Shown in pieces: positions 48,364 to 56,499 of a stretch of DNA of 64,000 nucleotides. Each line of letters opens with the position of its first letter. The stretch's first letter is position 1. The position numbers and the translations under genes are program-made. The notes below the pieces were generated by a model. It made no database searches. It had not been told where the DNA came from and saw only the letters and a list, made by a program, of their open reading frames with translations. This DNA is from Nonomuraea cavernae (GTDB lineage Bacteria > Actinomycetota > Actinomycetes > Streptosporangiales > Streptosporangiaceae): NCBI RefSeq assembly GCF_014646355.1, contig NZ_BMNH01000013.1, positions 124,001-188,000 of the forward strand. The letters run 5' to 3'.

Positions 48364-49451
48364 GTGGCGGCCTGCCGGGTCATCCGCAGCACGGCGACGA
48401 AGAACGGCGCGCCGACGAACATGGTGACGACCCCGATGGGCAGCTCGGCGGGGGCCATGACGGTGCGCGCCAGCAGGTCGGCGAGCACCAGGAAGGCGGC
48501 GCCGCCGATCAGCGAGAGCGGCAGCACGATGCGGTACGAGCCGCCCGCGAGCCGCCTGACCGCGTGCGGGATGACGATGCCGACGAAGCCGATCAGGCCG
48601 CTGGCGGCGACGGCCGCCGCGGTGGCCAGCGAGGCGGCCAGCAGGACCGCCAGCCGCACCGCGCCCGCCCGCAGGCCCAGGCCGGTGGCCTCCTCGTCGC
48701 CGACGGACAGCACGTCGAGCAGGCGGCCGTGCAGGATCAGCAGCACGGAGGACACGGCGGCGTACGGCAGGACCGTCCAGAGCTGGTCCCACCCGCCGCC
48801 GACGTCGCCCAGGATCCAGGAGTAGATCCGCTGCAGTTCCTCGACCTTCAGTTGCTGGACGAACGTCTGGATCGCGGTCAGGAACGAGGTGACCGCCACC
48901 CCGGCCAGCACGAGCGTCGCCGTGCCGCCCGCCCGGCCGGCGGTGTTGCCCAGGAGGTACGCCAGGAAGACGCCGCCGACCGCGCCCGCGAAGGCGGCCA
49001 CCGGGACGCCGCCGGGCAGGCCGGGCAGCAACACGATCACCACGGTCGCGGCCAGTCCGGCGCCGGCCGCGGCGCCCAGCAGGTACGGGTCGGCCAGCGG
49101 GTTGCGGAACACGCCCTGGTAGCCGGCCCCGGCGATGGCCAGCAGCCCGCCCACCACGGCCGCGACGAGCACTCTGGGCAGGCGGAGCTCGTACAGGAGT
49201 CCCTGCTCGACGGGGGTCAGGCCGGAGTCGACCGTCACGAACGGCAGCCAGTCGAGCGCCTGCAGGACCACCTGCCACGGTGAGATGTCGGCGGCGCCGC
49301 CGAGCAGGCCGGCCAGCATGGCGCCGGCCAGCACGACGAGCGCCACGGCGACCTGGAGCGGACGGGCGCGGGACGGGCGGGCCTGGAGGGGCCCGTGTTC
49401 CGCGCCCGCCCGCGAGCCGGGCCGGGCCAGGGGCGAGCGGCTGGAGAGCAC
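48360..49451 (-). CDS. btuC: Cobalamin ABC transporter permease (FecCD/BtuC family)
   Basis: The 363-residue protein starts at GTG 49451, sharing one base with the binding-protein stop (TAGTG). It has about ten helices and FecCD signatures: LYELRLPRVLVAAVVGGLLAIAGAGYQGVFRNPLADPYLLGAAAGAGL, ILGDVGGGWDQLW, GLRAGAVRLAVLL and SGLIGFVGIVIPHAVRRLAGGSYRIVLPLSLIGGA (the ATPase-contacting loop). It belongs to the B12-riboswitch operon, which supports corrinoid rather than iron transport. Confidence 0.93.
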   Translation of the reverse strand: MLSSRSPLARPGSRAGAEHGPLQARPSRARPLQVAVALVVLAGAMLAGLLGGAADISPWQVVLQALDWLPFVTVDSGLTPVEQGLLYELRLPRVLVAAVVGGLLAIAGAGYQGVFRNPLADPYLLGAAAGAGLAATVVIVLLPGLPGGVPVAAFAGAVGGVFLAYLLGNTAGRAGGTATLVLAGVAVTSFLTAIQTFVQQLKVEELQRIYSWILGDVGGGWDQLWTVLPYAAVSSVLLILHGRLLDVLSVGDEEATGLGLRAGAVRLAVLLAASLATAAAVAASGLIGFVGIVIPHAVRRLAGGSYRIVLPLSLIGGAAFLVLADLLARTVMAPAELPIGVVTMFVGAPFFVAVLRMTRQAAT

Positions 49452-50425
49452 TAGCGGCCGGCCGCCTTGGCGACCGCGGCGCCGACCGTCTCGGCGAAGT
49501 CCACGACGCGCGGCCCCCAGCGGGAGGCGATGTCGTCGTCGAGCTGCACCACCTGGTCGTTCCTGATGGCGGACAGTCCCTTCCAGCCCGGCCGCTCGGC
49601 CAGCGTCGCCTTGCTCTGCCCGCAGCACTTGACGTCGGCCAGGAAGATCAGGTCGGGATCGGCCTCGGCGACGAACTCGGCTGACAGCTTGGGATAGCCG
49701 CCCGCCGGGTCCGGGGCCTTGTCGGCGATGTTGGTGAGGCCGAAGATGCCGTAGATCTGGCCGATGAAGGTGGTGGACGTCACGGCGTAGGGCGTCTGGT
49801 CGAGCTCGTGGTAGTAGGTGAGCTCGTGGTCCTTGGGCGTCTCGGCGGCCAGCTTGGCCAGTGACGCCTTCATGCCGGTCACGAGCTCGCCGGCCCGGTC
49901 CTGGTTGCCGGTGGCGGCGCCGAGGTCGGTCATCTGGTCGTAGGCGGCGTCGAGGTCGGCCGGGGCCGTCTCCAGCAGCACCGGCACGTTCACCTTGCCG
50001 AGCTGGGCGACGATCTGTTCGAGGTCGTCGGAGAGGATGACCAGGTCGGGCTTCTCGGCGACGATCGCCTCGACGTTCGGCTTGTAGCCGGACAGGGCGG
50101 TCTTCGGGGCCTGCGGCGGGTGGTTCGACTGGTCGTCGACGGCGATCACCTGGGGGCCGGCGCCGATCGCGAAGAGTGTCTCGGTGTGGACGGCCGAGAG
50201 GGAGATGATCCGCTCGGGCCGGCGCTCGATGGTGACCTTGCCGTTGGCGGCCTCGACGGTGACCGGGAATCCGGTGCCCGTGGTGTCGGTGCCCGTGGTG
50301 GCGGTGGTGGTGGGGGATGCGGCGGGGGCCGCGGACGTGCTGGCTGTCGTGCCGCTCTGACCACATCCGGTCAGGACGAGCGTTCCCAGCAGCGCGCCCG
50401 CGAAGGCCGTACGTACGGGCCTCAC
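49451..50425 (-). CDS. btuF: Cobalamin ABC transporter substrate-binding lipoprotein
   Basis: The protein is 324 residues from GTG 50425, which has AAGGA 6 bases upstream; GTG 50440 adds five residues. A lipoprotein signal ends LVLTGCGQSG, followed by a Ser/Thr/Ala-rich spacer. The BtuF/FhuD fold is seen in ERIISLSAVHTETLFAIGAGPQVIAVDDQSNHPPQA, VEAIVAEKPDLVILSD and IFLADVKCCGQSKATLAERPGWKGLSAIRNDQVVQLDDDIASRWGPRVVDFAE. It is the first gene behind a cobalamin riboswitch and should capture corrinoids outside the membrane. Confidence 0.93.
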   Translation of the reverse strand: MRPVRTAFAGALLGTLVLTGCGQSGTTASTSAAPAASPTTTATTGTDTTGTGFPVTVEAANGKVTIERRPERIISLSAVHTETLFAIGAGPQVIAVDDQSNHPPQAPKTALSGYKPNVEAIVAEKPDLVILSDDLEQIVAQLGKVNVPVLLETAPADLDAAYDQMTDLGAATGNQDRAGELVTGMKASLAKLAAETPKDHELTYYHELDQTPYAVTSTTFIGQIYGIFGLTNIADKAPDPAGGYPKLSAEFVAEADPDLIFLADVKCCGQSKATLAERPGWKGLSAIRNDQVVQLDDDIASRWGPRVVDFAETVGAAVAKAAGR

Positions 50426-50479
50426 GAGAAGTCCTTTCACACTGTCGGAACCGAGAGACCCGCGGAATGCGACGGATCA

Positions 50480-50610
50480 CCCTTTTCCACGAGGGTTGAC
50501 GTCAGCGCAGAGGCAGGCGACCTGGCTATGACAGTTGCGGGACAGCGCCGGATTCGCACCGGACTTCGCTGCAACACTGCGCGTCGGACAAACGCTATCA
50601 ATCCTCCGCA
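50480..50610 (-). ncRNA. Cobalamin (B12) riboswitch
   Basis: On the minus strand the leader of btuF contains the conserved core GAAGTCCGGTGCGAATCCGG (50537-50556), then CGCTGTCCCGCAACTG (about 50531-50544), followed by AGCCAGGTCGCCTGCC (50512-50527 region), and starts around GGATTGATAGCGTTTGTCCG (about 50585-50604). These are the diagnostic cobalamin-aptamer segments. A following stem (ACCCT ... AGGGT, about 50476-50497) sits between aptamer and ribosome site and may form the expression switch. Outer limits are approximate. Confidence 0.93.
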
Positions 50611-50794
50611 TCCACCTGAAGTCAAGGGCCGCCTTCACTGACGTATCCCGTGGTCGGGCCGGCGGGTCAGGCCGCTCTCACCGCTCCACCGGCAGCCGTG
50701 GTCCTGTGCTGCGCTCTGGAGCAAGCGCTGGTCGACATCGGTCTGAAGCGGGATTGGGGCGCTTTTGGATCAGCCCGGAGGAGACTTCCGGGCC

Positions 50795-51052
50795 ATGCAC
50801 CTTCCCATGGGCTCCGTCTCGCGCCTATCACGCGTCCTGCGCCTGAGCCTCGCCGTGGCCGTCGTCTCGCTGGGCGGCGTGATGGTCTCCTCCGCGCCCG
50901 CCGCGGCGGTCAGCCATTCCACCATCGTCTCCGTGGCCCAGGGCCAGCTCAACAACGCGGCCCGCAACCACGAGTCGCCACCAACCCCCACGACGGCAAC
51001 GGCAACGGCAACGACATCAAAACCCTCACCCCCATCCGCCACCGTCCGCTGA
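50795..51052 (+). pseudogene. Truncated secreted-protein remnant
   Basis: From ATG 50795 (or 50807) there is a signal peptide (SRLSRVLRLSLAVAVVSLGGVM, cleavage SAPAAA-V). The beginning of a secreted domain follows, VSHSTIVSVAQGQLNNAARNHES, which I recognise as the start of actinobacterial exported amidase-like (CHAP-type) proteins. The frame then turns into low-complexity Thr/Pro/Ala and stops at 51052. The usual Cys-containing catalytic part is absent in all frames. It appears to be a 5' fragment of a longer gene; a short secreted peptide cannot be excluded. A hairpin (CCCGGA...TCCGGG, 50774-50792) overlaps its Shine-Dalgarno. Confidence 0.5.
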
Positions 51053-51083
51053 CGGACGCACCGTCACGGTCGGCGAACCGCGA

Positions 51084-51111
51084 AAGGACCCCGGGAGCAC
51101 CCGGGGTCCTT
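51084..51111 (+). terminator. Strong hairpin terminator
   Basis: AAGGACCCCGGG and CCCGGGGTCCTT form a perfect 12-bp stem with a 4-base loop AGCA, followed by TCGTGTTGTG. It ends the truncated secreted-protein gene at 51052. Confidence 0.8.
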
Positions 51112-51226
51112 CGTGTTGTGCCCGCCGGAGGCGCCCACCGGTCACGGCGTAGGTGACCGCCGGTGGCCGGCCTGACCGAGAACCTCATGCCTCGTCACGG
51201 AAGCTGAAAAACTGTGCGGAGATTCC

Positions 51227-51254
51227 TTGACGACTGATCATTTGTCGTTATCGT
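51227..51254 (+). promoter_or_regulatory. Candidate promoter in the AfsR-like leader
   Basis: TTGACG (51227-51232) and TATCGT (51249-51254) are separated by 16 bp in the AT-rich block. Transcription from here would give a leader of about 500 bases before the regulator. Confidence 0.4.
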
Positions 51255-51309
51255 CGAAAGCCAACGACGTCGGAGAATCTTGCTGGAGAAACTTATACGG
51301 AGTGTCATC

Positions 51310-51381
51310 ATGCCTCCACAAAGGAGCGACCCCCCGAATGTGACCGCGATCCTCGGGATCGGGCAATCGGCCCTGACCTGA
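51310..51381 (+). CDS. Possible 23-codon leader peptide
   Basis: ATG 51310 is preceded by CGGAG at 7-base spacing and opens a 23-codon frame (start M-P-P-Q-R-S-D-P-P-N, end L-G-I-G-Q-S-A-L-T) closed by TGA 51379-51381. It lies about 50 bases downstream of a candidate promoter. Only position and ribosome site support it. Confidence 0.2.
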   Translation: MPPQRSDPPNVTAILGIGQSALT

Positions 51382-51766
51382 GGCGAGATCGACCACGGTT
51401 TCCCGCGGAGCCCGGAGACCGTGTGCGCCCCGTCGTCCCGCATAAAGCGACGCCACAAATCCGTGAGGAGGAATGCGGCCGCCGCGTCGAATCGCCGCGC
51501 CACAACTCGCGCCTCGTCATTCCACTGCTGCTCTCCGTGTTCTTCTCCGCCGTGTTCTTCTCCGCCGTGTTCTTCTCCGCCGTATTCTCCGCGTTCATCA
51601 GAGTGTGCCTGACGGCGGCTCGGGTGCCGGGGAGATGCCGGGCGGCGACGTCGCCCGCGCCCGTGTGGGCCGCGCCGCCGCCGATGCTGACGCCGATGCC
51701 GATGCTGACGCCGATGCCGATGCCGCCGCCGGCCGCGACGATCGGCCGATCCCTTAGGAGAACAAG

Positions 51767-54319
51767 ATGCAGTTACGGCTCCTGGGTCCGATCGAGCTGC
51801 TGAGCGACGGCCATCAGGTCCCGCTCGGGGGAACCAAACCACGGGTGCTGTTCGCCACCCTGCTCCTGACCTCCGGCCGGGTGATCACCGTCGAGCGGCT
51901 CATCGAGGCGATCTGGCAGGACGCGCCGCCGGCCAGCGCGCGCGGGGTGCTGCAGACCTATGTCGCCTCACTGCGCCGCGCGTTCGCCGACGCGGGCCTG
52001 CCGGAGGTCATCGTCTCGCACCGGCTGGGCTACGCCGCCGAGATCCCGCCGGACAGCCTGGACAAGGACGTCTTCGAGCGGCTCGTCGACGAGGGCCGGC
52101 GGGCGGCGCGCGACGGCAGCCACCAGGAGGCGGCGCGCTCGTTCCGTACGGCCCTGGCGCTGTGGCGAGGCCCGGCCCTGGGCGGGATCGGCGACGTCTA
52201 CCTGCGCGCGGAGTCGGCCAGGCTGGAGGAGCTGCGGCTGGCGGCGCTCGAGGAGCGGATCGCGGCCGATCTGGCGGCGGGTGAGGACGACGGCCTGATC
52301 GACGAGCTCAGCGAGCTCGTCACGGCCCATCCGGCGCGCGAGCGGCTGCGCCGCGACCTCATGGTCCTGCTCTATCGGGCCGGGCGGCAGGCGGACGCGC
52401 TCACTGCCTACCAGCGGGGCCGACAGGTGCTGGTCGAGGAACTGGGCATCGAACCGGGGCCGGAGCTGCGCCGCGTACACGAGGCCATCCTGCGCTCCGA
52501 TCCCGCGCTGCTGCGCGTGGTGAAGGCCGCCCCGCCCCGGCAGTTGCCCGGGCCGCCCCCCGACTTCACCGCCCGAGAGGAGGAGCTCGCCGAACTGCGC
52601 GACCGGCTCACCGGGCAGGACAGCATGCCGATCTGCGTGATCTTCGGGCCGGGCGGCGTCGGCAAGTCGGCCCTGGCACTGCGCGTCTCGCACGAGATCG
52701 CGGAGCACTACCCCGACGGGCAGCTGCACGTCGAACTGCGCGGCACCACGGAGGTGCCCGCCACCCCGCAGGAGGTGCTCGGCCGGCTGTTACGCGATCT
52801 GGAGCCCGGCGCGTTGCCGCCCGGCACGCTGGAGGAGTGCGCCGCCCGCTACCGCACCCTGCTGGCCGGCCGGCGCAAGCTGATCGTGCTGGAGGACGCC
52901 GCCGCCGAACGGCAGGTCCGGCCGCTGCTGCCGGGCGCCCCTGGCTGCGGGGTGATCGTCACCTCCCGCAACCGGCTGACCGGCCTGGCCGGCGCGTCGG
53001 TGCTGGACCTGGGCCTGTTGTCCGACCATGCCGCTCTTCACCTCCTCGGGCGGGTGGCCGGGCCGGAGCGCGTCGCCGCCGACCCGGACGCGGCGGCGCG
53101 CATCGTACGGCAGTGCGGTGGCCTGCCGCTCGCGTTGCGCATCGCCGGGGCGCGGCTGGCGTCCCGCCGCCACTGGCCGGTGGCCCGGCTGGCCGACCGG
53201 CTGGCCGACGAGCAGGGCAGGCTGGACGAGCTGGCCGCCGGAGACCAGGAGGTCCGGGCCGGCATCGCCCTCAGTTACGACCTGCTGCCGCCCGAGACGC
53301 GGGCCACGCTGCGCCGCCTGGGCCTGCTCGGCCTGCCGTACATCCCGGTGTGGGTGGCGGCGGCGGCCATGGAGTCCGGCCTGGACGAGGCCGAGCAGGT
53401 GCTGGATCAACTCGTGGACGTCTCCCTCGCCGGCGTGGTGGACGCCGACGCGACCGGCCGGGCCCGCTACCGGCTGCACGACCTGATCCGGCTGTTCGCC
53501 CGGGAACGCGCGCACGGAGAGGAACCGGAGGCGGAGCGCGCGGCGATGGTGCGCCGGGTGCTCGGCGGGTGGTTGTGGTTGCTCGAACGACTCAGCGAGG
53601 CGTTGCCCAGCGGCTGGATCCCGATGCGCGCCACCGTCGGCCTCTCGCGGCCGGTGGACCCGGAGGTGGCGCGGATGGCGCTGGCCGATCCGCACGGCTG
53701 GTTCCGCGGCGAGGAGGAGTCGCTGATCGTCGCGGTGGAGCTGGCGGCGGCCATGGATCTCGACGACATCGCCGTGGGGCTGGCCTCCGCGCTGTCCTCG
53801 GTGGCCTTCGAGGGCAGCCGGTACGTCTTCGACAACCCGTTCGCCACCTGGCACCGTACGCACGAGGCGGCGCTGGCGGTGGCCCGGCGCATGGACAACG
53901 CGCCGGGTGAGGCGACCCTGCTCGCCGGCCTCGGCCACCTGCACTACGAACGTGACCGTTACGCCGAGTCCCGCGAGTACCTGGGCCAGGCGCTGTCCCT
54001 GTTCCGCTCCGCGCGGGACGCCCGCGGCGAGGCCACCACGCTCGCCACCCTCGGCGCCGCCTGCCGGGAGCAGGGTTACCTGCCCGAGGCGCTGCACTTC
54101 CTGGACCGGGCGAGCGCGCTGTGGACGGGCCTGGCCGACCCGGCGGCCCTGGCCCACGTCAGGCGGCTGACCGGCAGCGTGCATCTGGAGCGCGGCGACT
54201 ACCCGGCCTGCCGGGCCGACCTGGACGCCGCGCTGTCGTTGTACCAGGAGGCGGGCAACCGCCGCGGCGAGGGGCTGGCCCTTGCGCTCGCTGTCCCTGT
54301 ACCACCGGGCCCAGGGTGA
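51767..54319 (+). CDS. AfsR/SARP-type regulator, N-terminal 850 residues (frameshifted)
   Basis: ATG 51767 with GGAGA upstream opens an AfsR-like protein. Residues about 1-95 are the SARP HTH (LLSDGHQVPLGGTKPRVLFATLLLTSGRVI, GVLQTYVASLRRAF). Residues about 95-245 are the BTAD (GRQADALTAYQRGRQVLVEELGIEPGPELRRVH). Residues about 270-560 are an NB-ARC ATPase with P-loop FGPGGVGKSALAL near residue 295, and tetratricopeptide repeats start near residue 700. The frame ends abruptly at TGA 54317-54319 after LALALAVPVPPGPG, while the +1-shifted frame from 54282 continues perfect TPR sequence. An extra T near 54282 (CTGGCCCTTGCG where CTGGCCCTGCG would be in frame) explains it. It is either a sequencing error or a real inactivating mutation. 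Confidence 0.88.
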   Translation: MQLRLLGPIELLSDGHQVPLGGTKPRVLFATLLLTSGRVITVERLIEAIWQDAPPASARGVLQTYVASLRRAFADAGLPEVIVSHRLGYAAEIPPDSLDKDVFERLVDEGRRAARDGSHQEAARSFRTALALWRGPALGGIGDVYLRAESARLEELRLAALEERIAADLAAGEDDGLIDELSELVTAHPARERLRRDLMVLLYRAGRQADALTAYQRGRQVLVEELGIEPGPELRRVHEAILRSDPALLRVVKAAPPRQLPGPPPDFTAREEELAELRDRLTGQDSMPICVIFGPGGVGKSALALRVSHEIAEHYPDGQLHVELRGTTEVPATPQEVLGRLLRDLEPGALPPGTLEECAARYRTLLAGRRKLIVLEDAAAERQVRPLLPGAPGCGVIVTSRNRLTGLAGASVLDLGLLSDHAALHLLGRVAGPERVAADPDAAARIVRQCGGLPLALRIAGARLASRRHWPVARLADRLADEQGRLDELAAGDQEVRAGIALSYDLLPPETRATLRRLGLLGLPYIPVWVAAAAMESGLDEAEQVLDQLVDVSLAGVVDADATGRARYRLHDLIRLFARERAHGEEPEAERAAMVRRVLGGWLWLLERLSEALPSGWIPMRATVGLSRPVDPEVARMALADPHGWFRGEEESLIVAVELAAAMDLDDIAVGLASALSSVAFEGSRYVFDNPFATWHRTHEAALAVARRMDNAPGEATLLAGLGHLHYERDRYAESREYLGQALSLFRSARDARGEATTLATLGAACREQGYLPEALHFLDRASALWTGLADPAALAHVRRLTGSVHLERGDYPACRADLDAALSLYQEAGNRRGEGLALALAVPVPPGPG

Positions 54320-54767
54320 GCTGGCGCGTGCGGAGGAGCACTGTGAGCGCGCGCTGGCCATCTCCCGCGATCTGGGCGACCGGCTGATCGAGGCGTACTG
54401 CATGCGTGCCCTTGGCAAGACGTGGGTGCGGCTCGGCCGGTTCGACACGGCACGCCGGGCCCTGGAGGAGGCGCTCGCCGTGTGCCGGACACTCGACGAC
54501 CGCTGGGGCGAGGCGTGCACCCTGCGCGTGCTCGGCGAGCTCGACCTGGCCGAGGGGCGGCTCTACCAGGCCAGGAGCCGCCTCGGGGAGTCGCTGGAGT
54601 TGTGGGAGACGCTGCGCACCGCCCTGTTCCGCGCCCGTACGCTGCGCGACCTGGCCCTGGTGCACAAGGCGCTCGGCGAGGACGCCGCCGCCAAGACGAC
54701 CTTGGACGAGGCGATGGAGATCTTCCGGCTGCACGAGGCCCGTGAGGCGCGCGAGCTCGGCGGGTGA
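54282..54767 (+). CDS. Out-of-frame C-terminal TPR part of the AfsR-like regulator
   Basis: This 161-residue frame (LRSLSLYHRAQGELARAEEHCERALAISRDLGDRLIEAYCMRALGKTW...) continues the tetratricopeptide repeats of the preceding gene without any missing repeat: GNRRGEGLAL joins RSLSLYHRAQGE. It has about four TPR units and its own stop at 54765-54767. It has no ribosome site of its own, so it would be expressed only if the frameshift is an assembly error or is bypassed on the ribosome. Confidence 0.8.
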   Translation: MRSLSLYHRAQGELARAEEHCERALAISRDLGDRLIEAYCMRALGKTWVRLGRFDTARRALEEALAVCRTLDDRWGEACTLRVLGELDLAEGRLYQARSRLGESLELWETLRTALFRARTLRDLALVHKALGEDAAAKTTLDEAMEIFRLHEAREARELGG

Positions 54768-54867
54768 GACTCCTGCAGCGCGGTTACAGCGCCTTTGGAG
54801 CGGCGCGGTGCATCATGTGGCGTCGGCGTCCTCAGATGGAACGCCATGAGACATCACGGAGGCCCGT

Positions 54868-55527
54868 ATGCCGGAGATCGTGCTCCTGTCCGACGCGCGG
54901 ATCGCGGAGGTGCCGGTGAAGGAGTGCGACGAACCCTTGGTGGATCTGCGTGCTCTGGAGTCCCTTCAGGTCGACCGGCGTCTCGCCGATCCCGAAGGCG
55001 CGTACGCGCGCGTCCGGCTGAGCGTGGCCGATCGCCTGGTCGCCGCGCAGACCCGGCTGCCCCGTCGACTGCGCCTGATGGTGGTGGAGGGATTCCGCCC
55101 GGCCGCCCTGCAGCACCACTACTTCGCCGGCTCCGTGGCCGCGCACCGGGCGGCCCACCCGGACTGGGACGAGCAACGGGCCCACCTGGAGGCCAGCAGG
55201 TACGTCTCGCCGCCCGAAGTGGCCCCGCACGTCTCCGGCGGCGCGGTGGACCTGACCCTGTGCACCGCCTCGGGCGTCGAGCTCCCGATGGGCACGGAGG
55301 TCAACGCCACCCCGCCGGAGAGCGACGAGGCGTGCTACACCGCCTTCCCCGGTATCTCCGCCGAGGCCCGCCGCAACCGCGACATCCTCGGTGCGGCCAT
55401 GACGTCCGCCGGGTTCGTCAACTACCCGACCGAGTGGTGGCACTGGTCCTACGGCGACCGCTACTGGGCGTTCACCACGGGCGCGCGTTACGCCCGCTAC
55501 GGCATGAGCGCCGGTCCCGCCCGCTGA
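54868..55527 (+). CDS. D-Ala-D-Ala dipeptidase, VanX family
   Basis: The 219-residue protein has the VanX/M15D zinc signature: APHVSGGAVDL with His121 and Asp128 as zinc ligands, and TEWWHWSYGDRYWA with catalytic Glu189 and zinc ligand His192. The transition-state Arg lies in VVEGFRPAALQ. There is no signal peptide, as expected for cytoplasmic VanX. It hydrolyses D-Ala-D-Ala. No vanH, vanA or vanRS genes are nearby, so housekeeping turnover of D-Ala-D-Ala or peptide salvage is as likely as glycopeptide resistance. ATG 54868 follows GGAGG. It stands directly after the frameshifted AfsR-like gene. Confidence 0.9.
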   Translation: MPEIVLLSDARIAEVPVKECDEPLVDLRALESLQVDRRLADPEGAYARVRLSVADRLVAAQTRLPRRLRLMVVEGFRPAALQHHYFAGSVAAHRAAHPDWDEQRAHLEASRYVSPPEVAPHVSGGAVDLTLCTASGVELPMGTEVNATPPESDEACYTAFPGISAEARRNRDILGAAMTSAGFVNYPTEWWHWSYGDRYWAFTTGARYARYGMSAGPAR

Positions 55528-55615
55528 GCCCGCCGCCGAGGAGATCCCGGGGCTCGGCCGGAAATTCTTCCAGGCGGCACTGTAGAACCCGTTTTCGCGG
55601 GCAGGAACGTCCGCT

Positions 55616-55759
55616 ATGACCCCTCTCCTCGTCGCGGCCGTGGTAGCGCTCCTGGCCGGTGTGACTGTCGCCCTCAGTCAGAAGGCATGGCCCGTGGCGT
55701 GGCTGTGCACCGGCCTCGGCCTGGCCCTCTTGTCCGACGCCGGCGTCATCCCCGGTTAA
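55616..55759 (+). CDS. Small membrane protein (47 aa)
   Basis: ATG 55616 opens a 47-codon gene closed by TAA 55757-55759. The product has two hydrophobic stretches (TPLLVAAVVALLAGVTVAL and WLCTGLGLALLSDAGVI) separated by SQKAWPVA, so a hairpin of two membrane helices is likely. GGCAGGAAC upstream gives a weak ribosome site. Similar 45-50-residue hairpin proteins occur in actinobacteria without known function. Confidence 0.5.
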   Translation: MTPLLVAAVVALLAGVTVALSQKAWPVAWLCTGLGLALLSDAGVIPG

Positions 55760-55850
55760 CGCCTCACGGGGGGCCGCGCGGCTCCGGGCCGCCGCCAGGA
55801 CCACGCGGCCGCCCGGCTCCGGGCGGCGGCCGTGCCCGATGATGGAGGGC

Positions 55851-56441
55851 ATGGACGAGATGTTGCTGCTGAGGCACGGCGAGACCGAGTGGAGCCGGAC
55901 GGGCAGGCACACCGGCCGCACCGACGTCCCGCTGACCGCCCGCGGCGAGGACCAGGCACGGGCGCTCGCGCCGCTGGTCAAGGAGTGCGCGTTCGATCTC
56001 GTGCTGTCCTCCCCCGCGTCGCGCGCCCGCCGTACGGCGGAGCTGGCCGGATTCCCGGGGTACGAGGTCGACGCCGACCTGTGGGAGTGGGACTACGGCG
56101 GCCACGAGGGGCTGACCACGCCCGGGATCCGCGAGACGCGCCCCGGCTGGTACCTGTGGCGTGACGGCGTGCCGCCCGGCGACGCCGAGCATCCCGGCGA
56201 GAGCGCCGCCCAGGTCGGGGCCCGGGCCGACCGGGTGATCGCGCGGGCGCGGCGGGCGCCGGGCCGGGTGGCGCTGGTGGCGCACGGCCACCTGCTGCGG
56301 GTGATCGCGGCGCGCTGGCTAGGCCTGCCGCCCGAGGAGGGCCGCTTCTTCAAGCTGGAGACCGGCACCTACTCGCGGCTCGGCTTCGAGCACGCCGAGC
56401 CGGTCATCGTGACCTGGAACGCGCCGGTCAGCCACCCTTGA
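55851..56441 (+). CDS. Histidine phosphatase family protein
   Basis: From ATG 55851 (ATG 55839 and 55842 are in-frame alternatives) the protein has 196 residues. The phosphoglycerate-mutase-like core shows LLLRHGETEWSRTGRHTGRTDVPLT with the catalytic His and Arg, SSPASRARRTAE, WEWDYGGHEG and the second catalytic His in VALVAHGHLLRVIAARWLG. It is likely a small-molecule phosphatase or mutase; substrate unknown. Confidence 0.93.
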   Translation: MDEMLLLRHGETEWSRTGRHTGRTDVPLTARGEDQARALAPLVKECAFDLVLSSPASRARRTAELAGFPGYEVDADLWEWDYGGHEGLTTPGIRETRPGWYLWRDGVPPGDAEHPGESAAQVGARADRVIARARRAPGRVALVAHGHLLRVIAARWLGLPPEEGRFFKLETGTYSRLGFEHAEPVIVTWNAPVSHP

Positions 56442-56499
56442 CGCGCAGCGCCGGCTCGTGCGGGGCCCGGCTCGCCCCCCCATCTCGGCATGACAGGGA

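Larger units (their letters stand above)
51112..51766. other. Gene-free, repeat-containing leader region of the AfsR-like gene
   Basis: About 650 bases hold no supported long gene. The left part (51195-51310) is clearly more AT-rich than its surroundings. The right part has three exact 15-bp repeats TGTTCTTCTCCGCCG (51538-51552, 51553-51567, 51568-51582) and two exact 18-bp repeats GATGCTGACGCCGATGCC (51683-51700, 51701-51718). Frames over the repeats give only low-complexity peptides. A long 5' leader for the downstream regulator is possible. Confidence 0.6.

Noticed and set aside
48360..50425. Iron-siderophore rather than cobalamin assignment for the ABC genes
   Set aside because: FecCD-type families are shared by both, but the B12 riboswitch and cbiZ in the same operon favour corrinoid transport.
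51195..51842. A 215-residue minus-strand gene in the AfsR-like leader
   Set aside because: It is built of RRHRHRRQHR and EEHGGEEHGG repeats that follow from the DNA tandem repeats, overlaps the regulator start, and has no ribosome site or family.
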